Shown here: positions 22,523-50,330 of the stretch, one piece after another
Position numbering within the stretch: position 1 is the first letter of the stretch
Layout: each line of letters opens with the position of its first letter
Source of the DNA: Amoebidium appalachense
Taxonomy: Eukaryota > Ichthyosporea
Length of the DNA: 64,000 nt
NCBI GenBank assembly: GCA_963693365.1
Contig: CAVNZM010000004.1
Span: 4,278,001-4,342,000 of the forward strand
Direction of reading: 5' to 3'
The notes under the pieces: generated by a model
Told to the model about the DNA's origin: nothing
Database searches by the model: none
The model's input: the letters and a program-made list of their open reading frames with translations, nothing else
Made by a program: the position numbers and the translations under genes

Positions 22523-24096
22523 CCCAACTAATTGATTTCTCCTTGTAGTCTTTATGGTGTCTCGCAGAGAAAGTAAACCCTGATATATAGTCACCACCCG
22601 ACATCTATGTACGTGATCATGATATACCGCTGAGGGGATATTCCGAGCAAAACCCCCCCCCCCATACCTGAGACTGGTTCTCTTTGCCTCGAGTAAACAG
22701 CGTAAACCCCCTTTTTCTATCGATTCAAGTTTATTGATATCAGCGCCTCAAGTGAGCGGCAGATTGTTTGTAACCATTGAGACGGCCCATTTCTTTAAGG
22801 GAAAAAAAAAATAAAAATACAAAAAGGACCCTATCTATGCCCGTAGGTTTTCTCAATCTATTCAGTTTTCAGACAGTGTTATAAAAGCTAGGACTCGAAT
22901 AGAAGCAGTGACCAGCATAAACGTCGCCGGACTAGCATAGCATGATCAAGTACGTTCGCAAATGGAATCTGCGTGGAATGCAGCACGGCGGCCTGGGAAT
23001 GTGGTGGGAATGCTGGTTAACGTTGCGCGTGCAGTCAACACGGTACGCGTGACCACGCGTACGACGAGTCGCAGACAGCAGATAAACAGGTGTACCCGGT
23101 ATGTATCGTATCATATATATATATATACAGTGCAGTTTGCAAACCAACATTCTCCATTGCTTTAAGGGTTTCCCATTTCCTGAAGAAAAAAAATTGGAGT
23201 TTGATGGCGACATTTTCTTGCTTTTCCCTACAAAAACTAGGCCCCATGTCGATTGTGGCGCCACAGTACAGATATCGACGGCAGTGGATCGACCGCGGCA
23301 GCGAGTCGAAGTCTGTGCACAAGTCTGACGCCCGAGGTTCCTGATTGGTGACTGCACTGCCCGGCCCAGGCGATCGCGGCGATCGGATTCCTGGGCATGG
23401 GCATTGGTACACGTGTCCTCTTCGATGTACACGCTTGTGTCATCAGCACGTGTGTCCAACGTCCACCGCCATGAAAGCACATCGCGCATGTCTTCGTTTC
23501 ACTACATGTACATGTATTGCATAGCTGCATTGAATCCCAAGCATGCCAAAAATCAATCAGAGTTCTCCGGATCTCGGCCATTATCATGAGTGACGATATT
23601 CTATTTTAGCTTTTAATTTTTTTTGGTTTATGCATTAACGCCGTGCACGGTCCCTGCTCCAAGGCTTTGTACCCGTAGCCCTACGGAAAGGTAGCCCTAC
23701 GTCAAAGGGTCAGTGTGCTGTGTACGGGATGGCACTGGAAATCGATCCGGAGTGTCACCGACCGTACAGTCGAGTGCGTGGGGCCTCGGTGCCAGACAAA
23801 ATAAAACGAATCTTTTTATGTTTTATCTTTGAGTTGGAAGGGCTGGGACTCGGAGGGCAAAAAAAAAGTTATGTCACTGGAATCCATAACATGCGTTGAT
23901 CATTTCCGCTCTTGAGGCTTGATCGTGACATCTGCTTGCCCTATTTAGTAGGACCTATTTAAATTTTTGGTAGACTCCCCCCCCCCCCCCCCCCCCCTCC
24001 CAGTACATACACATAGGTATACATACCCATGGTTCTCCTCCTCAGGTCCTCCACCCACCAACCAACCCACCGGGTCTCGCCCCACTAAGACTCCAC

Positions 24097-24185
<89 letters not shown>

Positions 24186-24571
24186 CACAGACGCGAGCGG
24201 GCGCATACGTGCACACGTGACATAAACATGCATTCACGCGCACACAAGCACACCGTGTCACGTGTCACACGCACGTGCACACACACACACACACACACAC
24301 AAAGTGCACTCGTGCACATGGACGCGCATGCAAAGGCACAGGCAAAGGCACATACACAGACACAGACACACACACGAGCGCGCACACACACGCACATGCA
24401 AGCACACCCAACGCCACACCATGACACACCAGCACCAACCAGCACAACCGCCATCACCACCAAGGCACCACGGCCTCCTCGACCATATTAGCCTTCAGGA
24501 TGAACATATGTTAGGTAATTAGAAAGGTTTCTTCTTGTTGTTTCTTCTTTCATTCTTCCTTTCGAATCCAA
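22523..24571. other. Non-coding region with CA/GT arrays
   Basis: About 2 kb right of the LINE with no recognised gene. It contains a (CA)n array at 24099-24184 followed by degenerate CA/CG sequence to about 24400, and a duplicated motif GTAGCCCTACG near 23675-23702. Confidence 0.5.
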
Positions 24572-24757
24572 CTATAAAGAAGCATTGTCATATGAAATCA
24601 TTAGCAGAGACGGAACAACAATACATACAGACTCATTGTCTTGCTTTGCAGAGGAATGCATTAATAGTGGGGTGTCCGCGTTAGGGTTTAAATTGTTAGC
24701 AGCAGCAGTTACTAGCTCGAGCACACTATCCATAAGGTTTTTGATGGGATAAAATAC
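24572..24757 (-). CDS. Candidate terminal exon, possibly of the arrestin-domain gene
   Basis: Open for 61 codons from a good acceptor (CTTTTCCATATAG, then GTATTTTATCCC) to a TAG, with ordinary protein-like composition (FYPIKNLMDSVLELVTAAAN at the start). It would require phase 0, whereas the last certain arrestin exon ends in phase 1. An undetected exon would have to intervene, or the exon belongs elsewhere, or it is chance. CCAAT-like motifs near 24940-25090 could instead mark a promoter. Confidence 0.3.
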   Translation of the reverse strand, partial: VFYPIKNLMDSVLELVTAAANNLNPNADTPLLMHSSAKQDNESVCIVVPSLLMISYDNASL

Positions 24758-25398
24758 CTATATGGAAAAGGTAAGAAAGGCTCATGTATTACAAGCTGCT
24801 TATAGCACAAAGTTCATAAAGAGATTAAGGCTTCCCCATCCCTAACTTTCGACAATGATCATCACGAGACCCTCACTGCCTGTAACACTGCCATTTGAAT
24901 CCACACACATTATAAATTATAAATCTAACGGATCCCCGTTATCCAATCACGTGCTATTGTTATGATGCAAGCTGTTATTGCTCCTACCGGATTGGATGTG
25001 TGCCTGTGCATCCTCTAGCGACAGTAGACTGGTCACGGGGGATCTGTGCGCGACGGTTTTAAAACTGTAAGGGCTGGTCCCCCGATTGGCCGAATGCTCG
25101 GTAGGAGTTAGCGGGTGGACCCACTCTTCCCTGAAATCTGAGATATGATGAAGCAGTTAGAGAATTGGAAAGGGTGCAAGAGAGGCGGAAAATGTGTGTA
25201 AGTGCATGTCGTCTTGCGTATGGAGCAAGTTTGGTGCATGAGTACTATATGGAGTTATCACGCATGTCAGCCAAAGTCAGTATGCAAGCTCTTGTGTCAA
25301 CGTGAATCCAAAGTATCGGGTATAATCAAGATGGAGCATGTGCATGGATATTGTAAAACTCTTGTGTGAGGCCCGCTCTACATTCGTTCTTGGAACCT

Positions 25399-25434
<36 letters not shown>

Positions 25435-26104
25435 CGGAACTCCCCTTCACCTCTCCTTTCCGTAGTACTGCCCTTCTCAAACTCAGTTTAGACAGTCCCT
25501 ACGAGCACTTCCATCCGCATACCCACATGCCCCCCCCCCCCCCCCCCCCCCCCTCCCCCCTCCCCACTTCTACTTTGATCCTATGTACTCATAGACCCAT
25601 TCACCCGGACATGCTTTCAGATAATCTTCTCGTCCTGTTTCGTTTTTCCCAATCGCAGTAGACCCCTCGATCTCTCCTACTTCACCCTAAGAAGCGCCCT
25701 CTACGACCCCCCCCCCCCCCCCCCCCCCCCTCCCCCCCCGGACTCCCTCCATCCCTAACCCATCCACCCTGTGAACTCGTTAATTCCACCTTCAAGTGCT
25801 GCCACACGCACATACACACACGCTGACACACTTACACTTCCTCGAACACGCACACACACACACACACACACACAACCCAGCTACCCCCACTCCCACCCAT
25901 CCACCCATCCACCCACCCACCCCCACCCCCCCCCTCCCTCCCCCCCCCCCCCCCCAAAACCTCCCCGCACCTTCTCCCCCCCCCCCCCCCACCCACCCAC
26001 CCCCCCCCCCCCCCACCCATCCCTCCCCCTCCTCCTCCCCCCCCCCCCCTCCCCCCACCCTTTCCCCTCCCCCAACCCACCCACCCACACACACACACCC
26101 ACAC

Positions 26105-37139
<11,035 letters not shown>

Positions 37140-37499
37140 TCTTTACTCTGAGGAAGGCAGGGGGGGGGGGGGGGGGGGGGGGGGGAGGAGAAGGAAAAAT
37201 CACCCCGGTTAAAAGGTGGAGGTAGGGAGGGAACTGCAGCTGATTGCCGTGTTTGTTTCATATCCGTACTAAAAACTTAAAAAAAAAAATAGACGGGCAG
37301 GGGGAATCCGACGAACGGTTACATGGAACTAGATTGTAATATGCCAATGGACCGAATTGTGGTACACGGTGCTGGTGTTGCAGGTTTATCGTGTGTGTTT
37401 GTGCAAGGCTATGCGCTTATTTTTGTGTGAGTGTGTGAGAGAGTGTGCGTGGGGAGGGGAGGGGGGGGGAGGGGTCTGTGTGGGGTGTGTCTGTGTGTA

Positions 37500-37573
<74 letters not shown>

Positions 37574-37747
37574 TGTGTGTATGTGTGTGTGTGTGCGTGT
37601 GCGCGTGGACGTGGCCGTGTGTGTGTATATGTATGTGTGTGTGTGTGTGTGTATGTGCGTGTGTGTGTGTGCACGTGTGTGCATGTGCGTGTGCATGCAT
37701 GTCATGCACTACACGTGCATGTGTGTGTGTTGTGTGCCCGCGCGCCT

Positions 37748-37790
<43 letters not shown>

Positions 37791-39235
37791 TGCGTGCGTG
37801 CGTGCGTACGTACGTGTGTGTGTGTGTGTGTGTGTGCGTGCGTGCGTGCGTGTGTGTGTGTGTGTGTAGTTGTGTATGTGTGCATGTGTGGTGCTAGTGC
37901 ACGTGTGCTTGCAGGTTTGCAGCCGTTTGTGTGTGTGTGTGAATGCGTACATGCCGGTGCGGGTACCTCAGGGGTGTGGGTGAAAAAGAGAATGTATTCG
38001 TGTACCAGGTATATGTACCTGCGAATGTTATTCTTTACACTTTTGAGCAAAGTGCTTGCAGTAATATATTTCTATGACAAGGTGTTGGTGTGGTGCATCG
38101 ACCCAAAAAACTGTTGACTAAATGGTAAGCAGGGCAAGCCTTGGCAATGCTAACCAGTGCAATCAAGCACGCCCAAAGGGTAAGCAGCCAAAACATTTCA
38201 TGTTAGTGTGCACCAGCTTTAAAAGCTCGACACTACGTTTGGGTTAACAAGAGAACATCTCTGACACGAAGCATCATCCATGTAGAACCAGCAAATAGCT
38301 ATTGTGAAGGTCTCTCCTCTCCCTCCTTAAACTTTTCCACGGCATGCATATAGCTCAGACCATGTATAGCACACAGGTGACACACTCAAATCACCTATAG
38401 AGCCAGAGCATGTATACCACACAGGTAGCACACTCAAACCACTTACTTGGAAGCCTCTGCCTGGCTGATCAGACTTTTCGATGCCCACTTTTAAATCCCC
38501 ACTCAGTCACAATTTAGCAACTGCTAGATATAAGAGAGTTTTCGCTACCCAGATCTTTTCTTTTAACTGTTTGAACTGTTGAGAGACGAATTGGATCTTA
38601 ACGATTTTTGAGCTGGTGTGACGAATGAATGAAGGTTCTAAGTTGGATAAGCACAGCGTTTCGCTAAAATCAGCGTCGAGGAAAAGATTTAAACAACGTA
38701 ATAACTTCTTTACCATGTCATGTAAAAAAAAATCCTTTTCCAGAAATCACAGCTTGGCATACGCCTTGTGCGTTTCATTCAACACACAGAAAACCGGCAA
38801 GAAACACAACTTAGGGCTTCAACAGAGGGCAGCGACATAACTTTGGATCTATATAATTTGCATTCTATTTGTGGCTTTAATTGGCATATGGCGCACCATC
38901 TAGGTGCTTTGAGCTTGTGAAAATTTGGTATTTCCGAAAAGCGAAAATTTACATTTGCGCTCATCCTAAGGCTGTCACTTGCCTCGAGATTAGCACCTCA
39001 GGCAATCAGGAAGCACAGAACTCGTTTTGAGCAATTTTAGAGTTGGCCTCACTTACACAAGCATATATGTATATTTCCCGCACCGCCTTTATCTAGGTGT
39101 TTGGTGTGTATAAAGTTTGGGTTTCAATTGCGCTTTGCAGGTCCAACAGTGCTTTCCATGTTCCGATTTCTAACTCGCACTCTCTAGTGATCGATTCTGT
39201 TCACCGTTCTCGTCGAAGAACGAGATCTTACAAAC
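37140..39235. other. Divergent intergenic region between the arrestin and COX16 genes
   Basis: About 2.1 kb separating two genes transcribed away from each other, so both promoters should be here. It contains poly-G (37160-37185), a degenerate GT/GC array (37500-37870) and an ordinary AT-balanced stretch from 38100 to the COX16 start. No further gene was recognised. Confidence 0.6.
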
Positions 39236-41985
<2,750 letters not shown>

Positions 41986-42179
41986 TCTTTTCAACAAAAC
42001 CAGTGTTGGATGGACTATTTAGGTGAACCCGTGCAAGGGGTGTTTCTGTAGGACTTTGGGTTTGTCTTGACTTGTGTCGTTATGCTGCATCGGTGCGAAG
42101 GTGCTCTTGGGCTCTCCCTTTCCCTCCCTCCCCCCTGCCCCCTTTCTCCACACTTTCCGCGCTCGCGCACGCATGCGTG

Positions 42180-42212
<33 letters not shown>

Positions 42213-42384
42213 TACACAAACACACACACACACACACACGAAGCAGACATCCACACGAACGCACACACACGCACACGCGCGTGTGTGCGCGCGCACACAC
42301 ACACACACACAAACACACAAACACCTTTTGCTTTGATGAAAGCCTGTTTGTAGGTTATAGTGATGAACCTTTGATAGGCCATCT

Positions 42385-42390
42385 AATAAA
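42385..42390 (+). terminator. Possible polyadenylation signal of COX16
   Basis: AATAAA 400 bases after the COX16 stop, the first such hexamer on the plus strand downstream. No cleavage site can be seen from sequence. Confidence 0.45.
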
Positions 42391-42700
42391 TTGACGGTTT
42401 TAGTTTTCCCGAAGGTGGTAAAAGGAATTTAAATTCTAAAAATGTGTGCTCAGGCGTAGTTTTTCCGTTTTGATTCAGTTGGTTTATTTCTGCTTTATCA
42501 CTCAATAACTGTTGCATATAGATGGTAAACAGACTGAGGAAGGATCCGTTAAACCTGTACCGAAAAACATATCCTCTGATATGCAAGTGTGTAGGAGAAC
42601 GCGTCCACCTCCTGCTCGGCCCCCAAAATCCGTGCCGGATGCAAACACTTGCACACGCACCATTTCGACATTGCCTGACTAATACGGCCTCTTTCAACGA

Positions 42701-42771
<71 letters not shown>

Positions 42772-43911
42772 ACACACATACACACATACACCACCCCCGC
42801 CCGCCCGCCCTGCTCAGGCTTACTGCAGCTGCCCGAAACAAAAGTGCTTGCACGCAGCATGTTACCCCCGGAAAGGCTTCTGCCCTCCAGTTTGTTAGTT
42901 TTAAATTGTGTGGCTTCGAAACTCTCAGTTTTGTACTATAGATCAAGATATCCCCTCTTTTTCCCAAGGATGTGTTGCATGCATGCGCATTGCACAAGCG
43001 CTAGCTTTGAACAAAAAGAAGGCGTGTGCCTGTGAGACTCTTGTAGGGCTGTTGGATTCTGATTCGTTCGTAATCCAGTGGCTCTTGCGTTCGTAGGCAA
43101 ACGGTAATGCATATCATAAAGTTAAATCGGTCTAAAGCATGTTCATGGTCGTCAAGAGCTGAACTAAAATTTAATCTGTTTTTTAGAATTAACTGCCGTA
43201 TAGGCCTAAGGAAAAGCTCAGCAATCATGCGTGTGCTGGGAACATTCTGTGCTAAACCTACCAGCCAAAGAGCTGGCAGCTACTGATAGGTGTCCAATCA
43301 AACAAAACAATTAAATCTACTCCCTCTTCCTTCCAGACCTGCCCTTGTTGTACTTTTGTAGGGCGTCAAAAGCCGCAGACACCGTGAAGCGCTGCAAACA
43401 CAGTATAGCCCGTAGCTATTTTGGAACAAAGGCACAAAAGGAAAAATATATTGGATGTGGTACGAAGAGTAGTTTCTAGCTCATTTATTCGGTGCGAAAG
43501 TTGGTTATTGGTGAAACCTGGCTTGATCGTGGGGGTGATCATCTGCTCAGTACACACCAAGTTTTTTGTTTGTTTTTTGCCCGTTTGCCAGACAGTGACA
43601 ATTTAAAACTCAGTACCAAGAGGAAGCAAGCTTGATGACTTTGAAACTCTTTTTGCTTTCTTCACTGAATTTCTTTACATTCTTTACAGGAAACCATTTT
43701 TATTTATTCCTTCAGACTGTGCAACACATTCACCTAGTTGAAGCTTCTACTTTCAGTTACTTTCTTTCCCAAGTGCAATCCTGGGAGTAACATAAGCAGC
43801 TTTTCCCGTTTCAACCCTTACATCTCCCTGGTATTTACAGGCGCTTCAGGACGGCTAAATTGCCTCGCACTTTTGTTTTTTCTTTTTTTCTTGTTCTCTA
43901 AAAAACGGCAG
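42391..43911. other. Region between COX16 and the first recognised PP2C exon
   Basis: Contains poly-C (42703-42757) with a CA array and otherwise ordinary sequence. It should hold the PP2C promoter and its missing first exon. A short frame starting ATGCGTGTGCTGGGAACATT (43227) was considered but runs into a stop without a donor. Confidence 0.45.
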
Positions 43912-44400
43912 GCTGGCGCGACTCGCCTCTTCCAGGAGTTGGCGTGACATCTTGACTTCGGTCAAGGATGTAGTCAAAGACGAAAGCCAAGCGCGGGGGA
44001 AACCCGGACTCCTTATTGACCCCAAAACTAAAGCGAAAAAATCAACTTTTTTAGCGCGAAAGCCCACAAAGGTTGCAAACGTCGCCACTGGTGGAAAGTT
44101 TGCATTTGCCGCTCCCAGTGGTTATAAGGTGGGGTTGATGTGGTGGTTGTGGCTGTTTTGTGGGATTTTTTTTAAGTCTCTTTTTACCGCAAGTTATGCG
44201 GTTAAAAGGTTAAAAAATTACGTTTTATAGCATTTATCGCAGGCAACAAAATTTCCTGTTTCATTTCCACTGATTCATCCCTTCCTATATATCTTTTACT
44301 CATCGTCCATTGAACTGACGCAGCTGTGTGCTTGCTTGGTTATGTGTGTGCTGTGTCGGTGTTCAGGTATGGAGCTGTGCTTTTTTTGTGCGTGCGTGCC

Positions 44401-44436
<36 letters not shown>

Positions 44437-44741
44437 CGCGCTGCGCGGATGTGTGTGTGCACGCCCGTGTGGGTGTGGGTGTGTCTGTGTGTGTGTGTGT
44501 GTGTTCGTGCGTGGACCTTTTTTGTGCAGTACATTGTTTGGGCCCCTAGCTTGCTGACATATTTCGCCTCTCTGTGTGTGTTCGGGCATGTGTGCGACCC
44601 CGAGCCGATGCACGCACGGATAATTAACTGTATGGAGCTGTGGACGTGGTGTTCATTTTTAGCTTGTTTTTGTGTGTGTGTCTGTGTTTTTTTGTTTTGT
44701 TTTTGTTTTTTTATGTTTTTTTTTTGTTTGTTTGTTTTGGT

Positions 44742-44783
<42 letters not shown>

Positions 44784-45017
44784 GGGGCATGGGCATGGGC
44801 ATGTGTTCTGGGGTATCGTGTTTTGTGTGGTAGCTGTGACTGTGTGTAGGCACGGGTGTGTCAGTGCAAGAGGGTGTGAGCACTTTCACGGACCATTTTT
44901 TATTCAGTGTGCCTGTGTGTGTGTGTGTACGTGTGTGTGCGTGCGTGCGTGTGTGCGTGCGTGCGTGCGTGCGGTATGAGTGTGTGCGTGCGTGCACGTA
45001 TGAGTGTGTGTCTGTGC

Positions 45018-45059
<42 letters not shown>

Positions 45060-45774
45060 TGCTTTTTTTAGGCGCATATGCCTGTATCAGGGCTCACGTG
45101 CATATTCCTATGTGTGTCCCCCGATTCCTTTTCAAGGTTGTGGATGGGTTTGTACTCCTTCAAAGAGAAAAAAGAAATACCTTAGTAAATACCTTCCCCA
45201 AAGTATTTCAACACACAAACACGTAGCATGCACACATTTGCAAGCAGGACATCAGGACATAAACACTCTTACTCGAATGTGCATTATGACGTCCATGATT
45301 CATTATTACACTGTCGCGGACCTATCATACCCCCACTCAATTATCGAACTTCTCCCTCCCCCCCCCCCCCCTGTTAGCCAGGGAAGTATCGACTTAGGTA
45401 GCGACAGGGGAGCTTCCTAGAAGCCCCGTCTCCTGAGTTCCTATCTATATTTTTCTTGCTTCTGCTTACTGCTGCAACTTTAACCCCCAGCCTTTCCCAC
45501 TGCCCTTGCCTGCATAAGCAACCCTGCTCGTCTCTGATCAAGACGGGTGACCTACCCATGTTCACGTGAAACAGTATCTGAGTTGGGTTTCGTTAACGAG
45601 GTGAATAGGTCGAAACTCGGGTACTGTGGATGACGTGCCCCCCCCCCTGAGGATGGGCTCTGCTTATTATGCATACTCTTTATGTATGGCTTGCATTCTG
45701 CATCGTGTTATCCGTTTGTTCTTGTGTACTTCGTACTTTTTGGACGCATTCAAACCGCCCCCCCCCCCCCCCCC

Positions 45775-45805
<31 letters not shown>

Positions 45806-47211
45806 CTCCTTTCCCCAATGCAGTATGGCGAAGATGAAGTTGACGATGCCACGCATCTCGGGTCGTTGCCCGACACGCAGCCGTTGGTGGTGCACGGGTA
45901 CGTGAGTGTGCTTGGCCTAGACCATAGGAGGAGCAACACGGGCAACGAGGATGCAGTGCAGGTGGTCACCGGCCTGATGAGCACAACGATGGACATGTCC
46001 ATGGACTCGGATGAGGTGATTAAGGAATCCATCTGCCGGTTTGATGTCTCATGATTCTCCCCCCGCCCCCCTGCCTCCCCCTTTCCCCCCTCCTCCCGCC
46101 CCTAATGTTTGTGGTTTGTGCGCCTATTAGTGATGTTGTATTAAACAATGGATGTTCTGGATGAGGTTATGGCTCTCTAGGTCTAATATCTCGTGTTTTT
46201 TTTTCTTGGGTTTGTACATACGCATATTGCTGTAGAAAATACGGGTGGGTTAGGAACAACAACCGAGATACGAAAATTGAAGCCCATTCCCTGTTGGAGG
46301 CATGGAGACTTCTGTTGATTTCTGTTTGAAAGTCTCTTGTGCGCACAATTTTCCGGTTTCTGGATTTTTTTTTGTCTGCTTCTGTGTCTCTCACCTTACA
46401 TACAACAACCCGCTCCCCTCCCCCCTCCCCGCCCCCCCCCCCCAAAAAAAAAAAAAAGAAAAAAGAAAAGAAAGAAAAAAACACACCCACACACACACCA
46501 CACGCACACACACACACGTGCACGCACGCACGCACACAAACTCACTCACTGGCAAACATTTCTCGCAGCTCGCTCACACCTTTTAGTGAGTCTTTCAAAG
46601 GCTTTGGCAGTGTTCTATCTCCTCTTCTTTGTGGTGCATGTTGGTTAAGGCGCCGTGGTCTTGGTAATTTGTTGTGCCTGTTTTCAAAAACGACAATCTG
46701 CGCCAAACCCCCCCCCCCCCCCCCCTTCCCCCCCTGCCCCCTGTACCCCCTTCCTTTCCGCCATCTCTCCCTCCCCTTCTTCGCGAGCAACTTGTTTCTT
46801 TTTTCGCGTTTGTTCATGCATATCTGCCCTAATTTGTTTGCCGTGAATCTCAATCCTGTGCCGTAGTAGAAGTCATTCTGGCCCATTGACATTTTCTAAA
46901 CTGGTTGGTTTTTTTGCTTACGTTCTTGCTGCTAGCGGTGGGTGTAAACATATGTGCAAAGTACCCTTGTGGCATGTGTTGTGTAATCCTTTCTGCTTTT
47001 TGTGCTCGGGATGTGCTCTTTTAAGGTAGTTCTGCATGCTGCTCTCCATGCACGCGCACATGCGCATGCACTTGCTTATGTACGCACACACACACCTACA
47101 CACACACACATACATGCACGCAGGCATACTTGCACGCACGCACAGATGCACAACACCGTTGCATATACACAGAGGGACACATACACACATGTGTGTGTGT
47201 GCTCACACGCA

Positions 47212-47244
<33 letters not shown>

Positions 47245-47558
47245 GAACACGAACACGATTACGAACATGAACATGAACATGAACACACACACGGTTTGCA
47301 TGGGTGTTTGCACACAGGTTTGCTCGTTGAAGCATGCATAACTAAGCAAAGAAATTAGTTTGCAGATGCGTACATCACACATTCATTCATTGTCCAATTG
47401 GAAGAAGCTTGCACACCTGCACACGGACAGGGGCACTTTTCCTCTAGTGAAGTTTAATGTCTGTACATAAAAAGATGATTCGTTTCCTCCCTTCCTGGCT
47501 CCGTTACTCTCACCCTCCCTCTTTCCCTCCTCCTCCCTCCCCCTTCCCCTCCCCCCTC

Positions 47559-47601
<43 letters not shown>

Positions 47602-48380
47602 ACCCACCCACCCACCACCACCACCACCACCACCACCACCACCACCACCACCACTCTCCTCCTTGCTCTTGTGAGAAGGAAGAGAGAAAGAAAGAAAGAA
47701 AGAAAGAAAAGAAGAAAACGGGCAACACATGGGTGGCACGCTTATCAGAAGCTATGCAAAGGGAAAATCGTTTATGTGCTGTGTATTTGTTTGTTTCAGG
47801 TCGCCTGGTAAAAATACCAAAAACACGTTCCCTTTAAAACTGACAGACCCAAATTCCCGAAACCCCTCCCCCCCCCTCCGGATCCGCCCTCCCTCCCCCT
47901 CGTCCCCCCCCCCACACACACACACACACACATACCTCCCACCCCTCCCACCAAAAAAAAAAAAAACAGGACTGGCGCAGGAATCCGCGACGGCGCCAAT
48001 GGAACTACTTTGCAGTCTTTGACGGGCACGGTGGTGGAGCGTGCTCCTCTCACACGAGCAAGACACTGCACACAAACATATCCTCTATGATTAGCATGCA
48101 CTCAAATTCATCTCCGGAGAGGGAGATGGGAGTAGAAACTGTGACGGGGTGCGTTGAGAGGGCGTTCTTTGACACGGAGCAGAGTTTCTGTCGGTGGGCG
48201 AGGGAGAATGGGGACTATAGCGGGTCGTGTGCGTTGGCGGTGCTGACGGCAGAAACGGATATGGTGAGTGGGTGGGTGTTGTGCTTTGTGTTCTCCTAGT
48301 ATGCGACTGGTCTCTCTTAGAGCCCCCCTCCCCCCCCCCCCCCCCCCCCCCCCCCCCTCTCTCTCTCCCCCCTCCTTGTT

Positions 48381-48428
<48 letters not shown>

Positions 48429-48488
48429 CTGTCATTCTCTCTCCGTCCCTCCTTCCGTCCCCCCCCCCCCCCCCCCCCCCCTTTTTTT

Positions 48489-48528
<40 letters not shown>

Positions 48529-48586
48529 CGGCTTGGGATATAGACCATTACCCTAAGTCTAGCATGTGATCGATTATTTATATTAT

Positions 48587-48628
<42 letters not shown>

Positions 48629-49363
48629 GATGCTGGTTTTTATGACCTGCCGGATGCTGACGTGATCCCCCTTTCGGCTGCTCCCCCCCCCTACCGCGGG
48701 GAATGCCTGGCCCCCCTTTTCCTGTTGTCCTGTCCTGGCCCGCTTTCTGAAGCAAGACTACTCCCAAGAAACAAAACATGCACCCACACACACATCCGCA
48801 CAGCCACCCACTCTTTTTTTTTTTTTTTTTTTTTTTTTTGTTTACTTTTTTAATTTCTCGGTTTCCTTTTTTTCAATCATTTTTTCGTTTTCTGTTTTTC
48901 CTTTTTTAATATTTTTCATTTTTCCCCACCAGTTTGTTGCCAACTGCGGAGACTGTGCCGGGATTCTTCTCGTCTACGAGGCAGACGGAAGTGTTAAGCC
49001 CAGCCATGCCTTTCCCATCAACACACGACACACGGCAAGAAACAAGGCAGAACGTGCACGTGTTGCTAAGGCCGGGGGTTACTTCAGAGACGACAGAGTG
49101 AATGGCGTGCTGGAACCTACCAGAAGGTAGTGTCCTACCAGCATGGTGTGGTGGTGTGGTGTCGATTAGGGGGGGGGAGGGGGGCGATGGTTTTTTCTCC
49201 AACGGTGTTGTTGTTGTGTGTGTTGGCGATATTGGGCGTGGTGTGATGCGGTTGCTTGGTTATTTGTTTGGTGAGTGGACGTGTTTGGGGTCTGGTTGCA
49301 GATAGGAACGAGTGGGCGTTGAGGCCTAAAACCTTTTTTTTCCCCCATTTTGTGTGTGTGTGT

Positions 49364-49401
<38 letters not shown>

Positions 49402-49448
49402 GGGGGGGGGGGGGGGGGGGTAGGCTGGTGTTTGTGTGTGTGTGGAGG

Positions 49449-49480
<32 letters not shown>

Positions 49481-49537
49481 TCTGGGTGGTGGTGGTGGTG
49501 GTGGTGGTGGTGTGTGTGCGTGTATGTCGCTTTTTTT

Positions 49538-49581
<44 letters not shown>

Positions 49582-49813
49582 TGCATGTGTACAAACAGCC
49601 GGTTTTCTCGGTTTGGAGGAGATTTGTTTGTTTGGGGTAGGGGGAGGGGGGTGTAATAACATCTATTTTTGTTGTCCGTGCTTGAAGGTGTCTGTTTGCT
49701 CGCCGATCAGTCCATGTGTCGAGGTGTGCTCTCTGAATGTGTATGGTTGGGGGGACTTCGGCCGAAAGTATACTTGACTTTTTTTTTTTTTTTTTTTTTT
49801 TTCCTTTGGTTGT

Positions 49814-49855
<42 letters not shown>

Positions 49856-49957
49856 CTTCTTTAGCGCGTGAATTCGAACGTGTGAGTGCCATGGTCGGTC
49901 CGTCCCTGTATGCTTCTGCCTTTTCATGTTGTTTTTCATGTGCACACATGGGTGGAT

Positions 49958-49988
<31 letters not shown>

Positions 49989-50330
49989 CCTGCACCTACA
50001 TGTCCCTAACCCCCTCCTTTGTTTTACCTCCCAACCCGCAGCTTTGGCGACATCGACATGAAAGGCAAGACGGCGACCGGCGTAATTGCAACCCCTGAGA
50101 TCAAACACTTTCCATTGGATCCGGCCAAGCCCTGGGTTATGATTCTTGGCACCGACGGATTGTGGGATTACGTGTCCATTCCTGAGCTGATTGCGTCGGT
50201 GCCTGGACCAATGAAAACGCGCGAAAAGGCCGATGAGATTGGAAATTTTCTTATGAGGAAGGCGCTGGCCGGCGGGAGCGGAGACGATATTACGGTTCTG
50301 GTGGTTTCTGGAATGCATGTCGACGAGTGA
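43912..50330 (+). CDS. PP2C-family (PPM) Ser/Thr protein phosphatase, 5' exon missing
   Basis: PPM phosphatases are metal-dependent Ser/Thr phosphatases. Exons: 43912-44128, 45824-46015, 47970-48263, 48933-49126, 50042-50330 (TGA), phase-consistent, about 394 residues recovered. Motifs in order: RRSNTGNEDAVQ, YFAVFDGHGG (metal-binding Asp), SGSCALAVL, FVANCGDCAGILL, AKAGGYFRDDRVNGVLEPTR joined to SFGDIDMK across an AG|C codon, VMILGTDGLWDYVS and GSGDDITVLVV. All catalytic acidic residues I would expect are present. An insertion of about 15 residues (HSNSSPERE) follows the FDGHGG region. The first exon begins mid-codon (phase 2) and has no Met, so an upstream exon exists. The N-terminal segment before the domain is basic (KTKAKKSTFLARKPTK). 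The donor after 46015 (GTGATT) is weak. The subfamily and substrates cannot be told. Confidence 0.93.
45648..45757 (-). repeat. Full copy of the poly-G-linked dispersed element, reverse orientation
   Basis: The reverse complement reads poly-G, CGGTTTGAATGCG, AGTACGAAGTACACAAGAAC, ATAACACGATGCAGAATGCA, CATACATAAAGAGTATGCAT, AATAAGCAGAGCCCATCCTC, then G-rich. It is in PP2C intron 1, with poly-C and poly-T running up to the 45824 acceptor. Confidence 0.88.

Noticed and set aside
38507-38840. Two opposite-strand open frames between the arrestin and COX16 genes
   Set aside because: Short, overlapping each other on opposite strands, without recognisable features.
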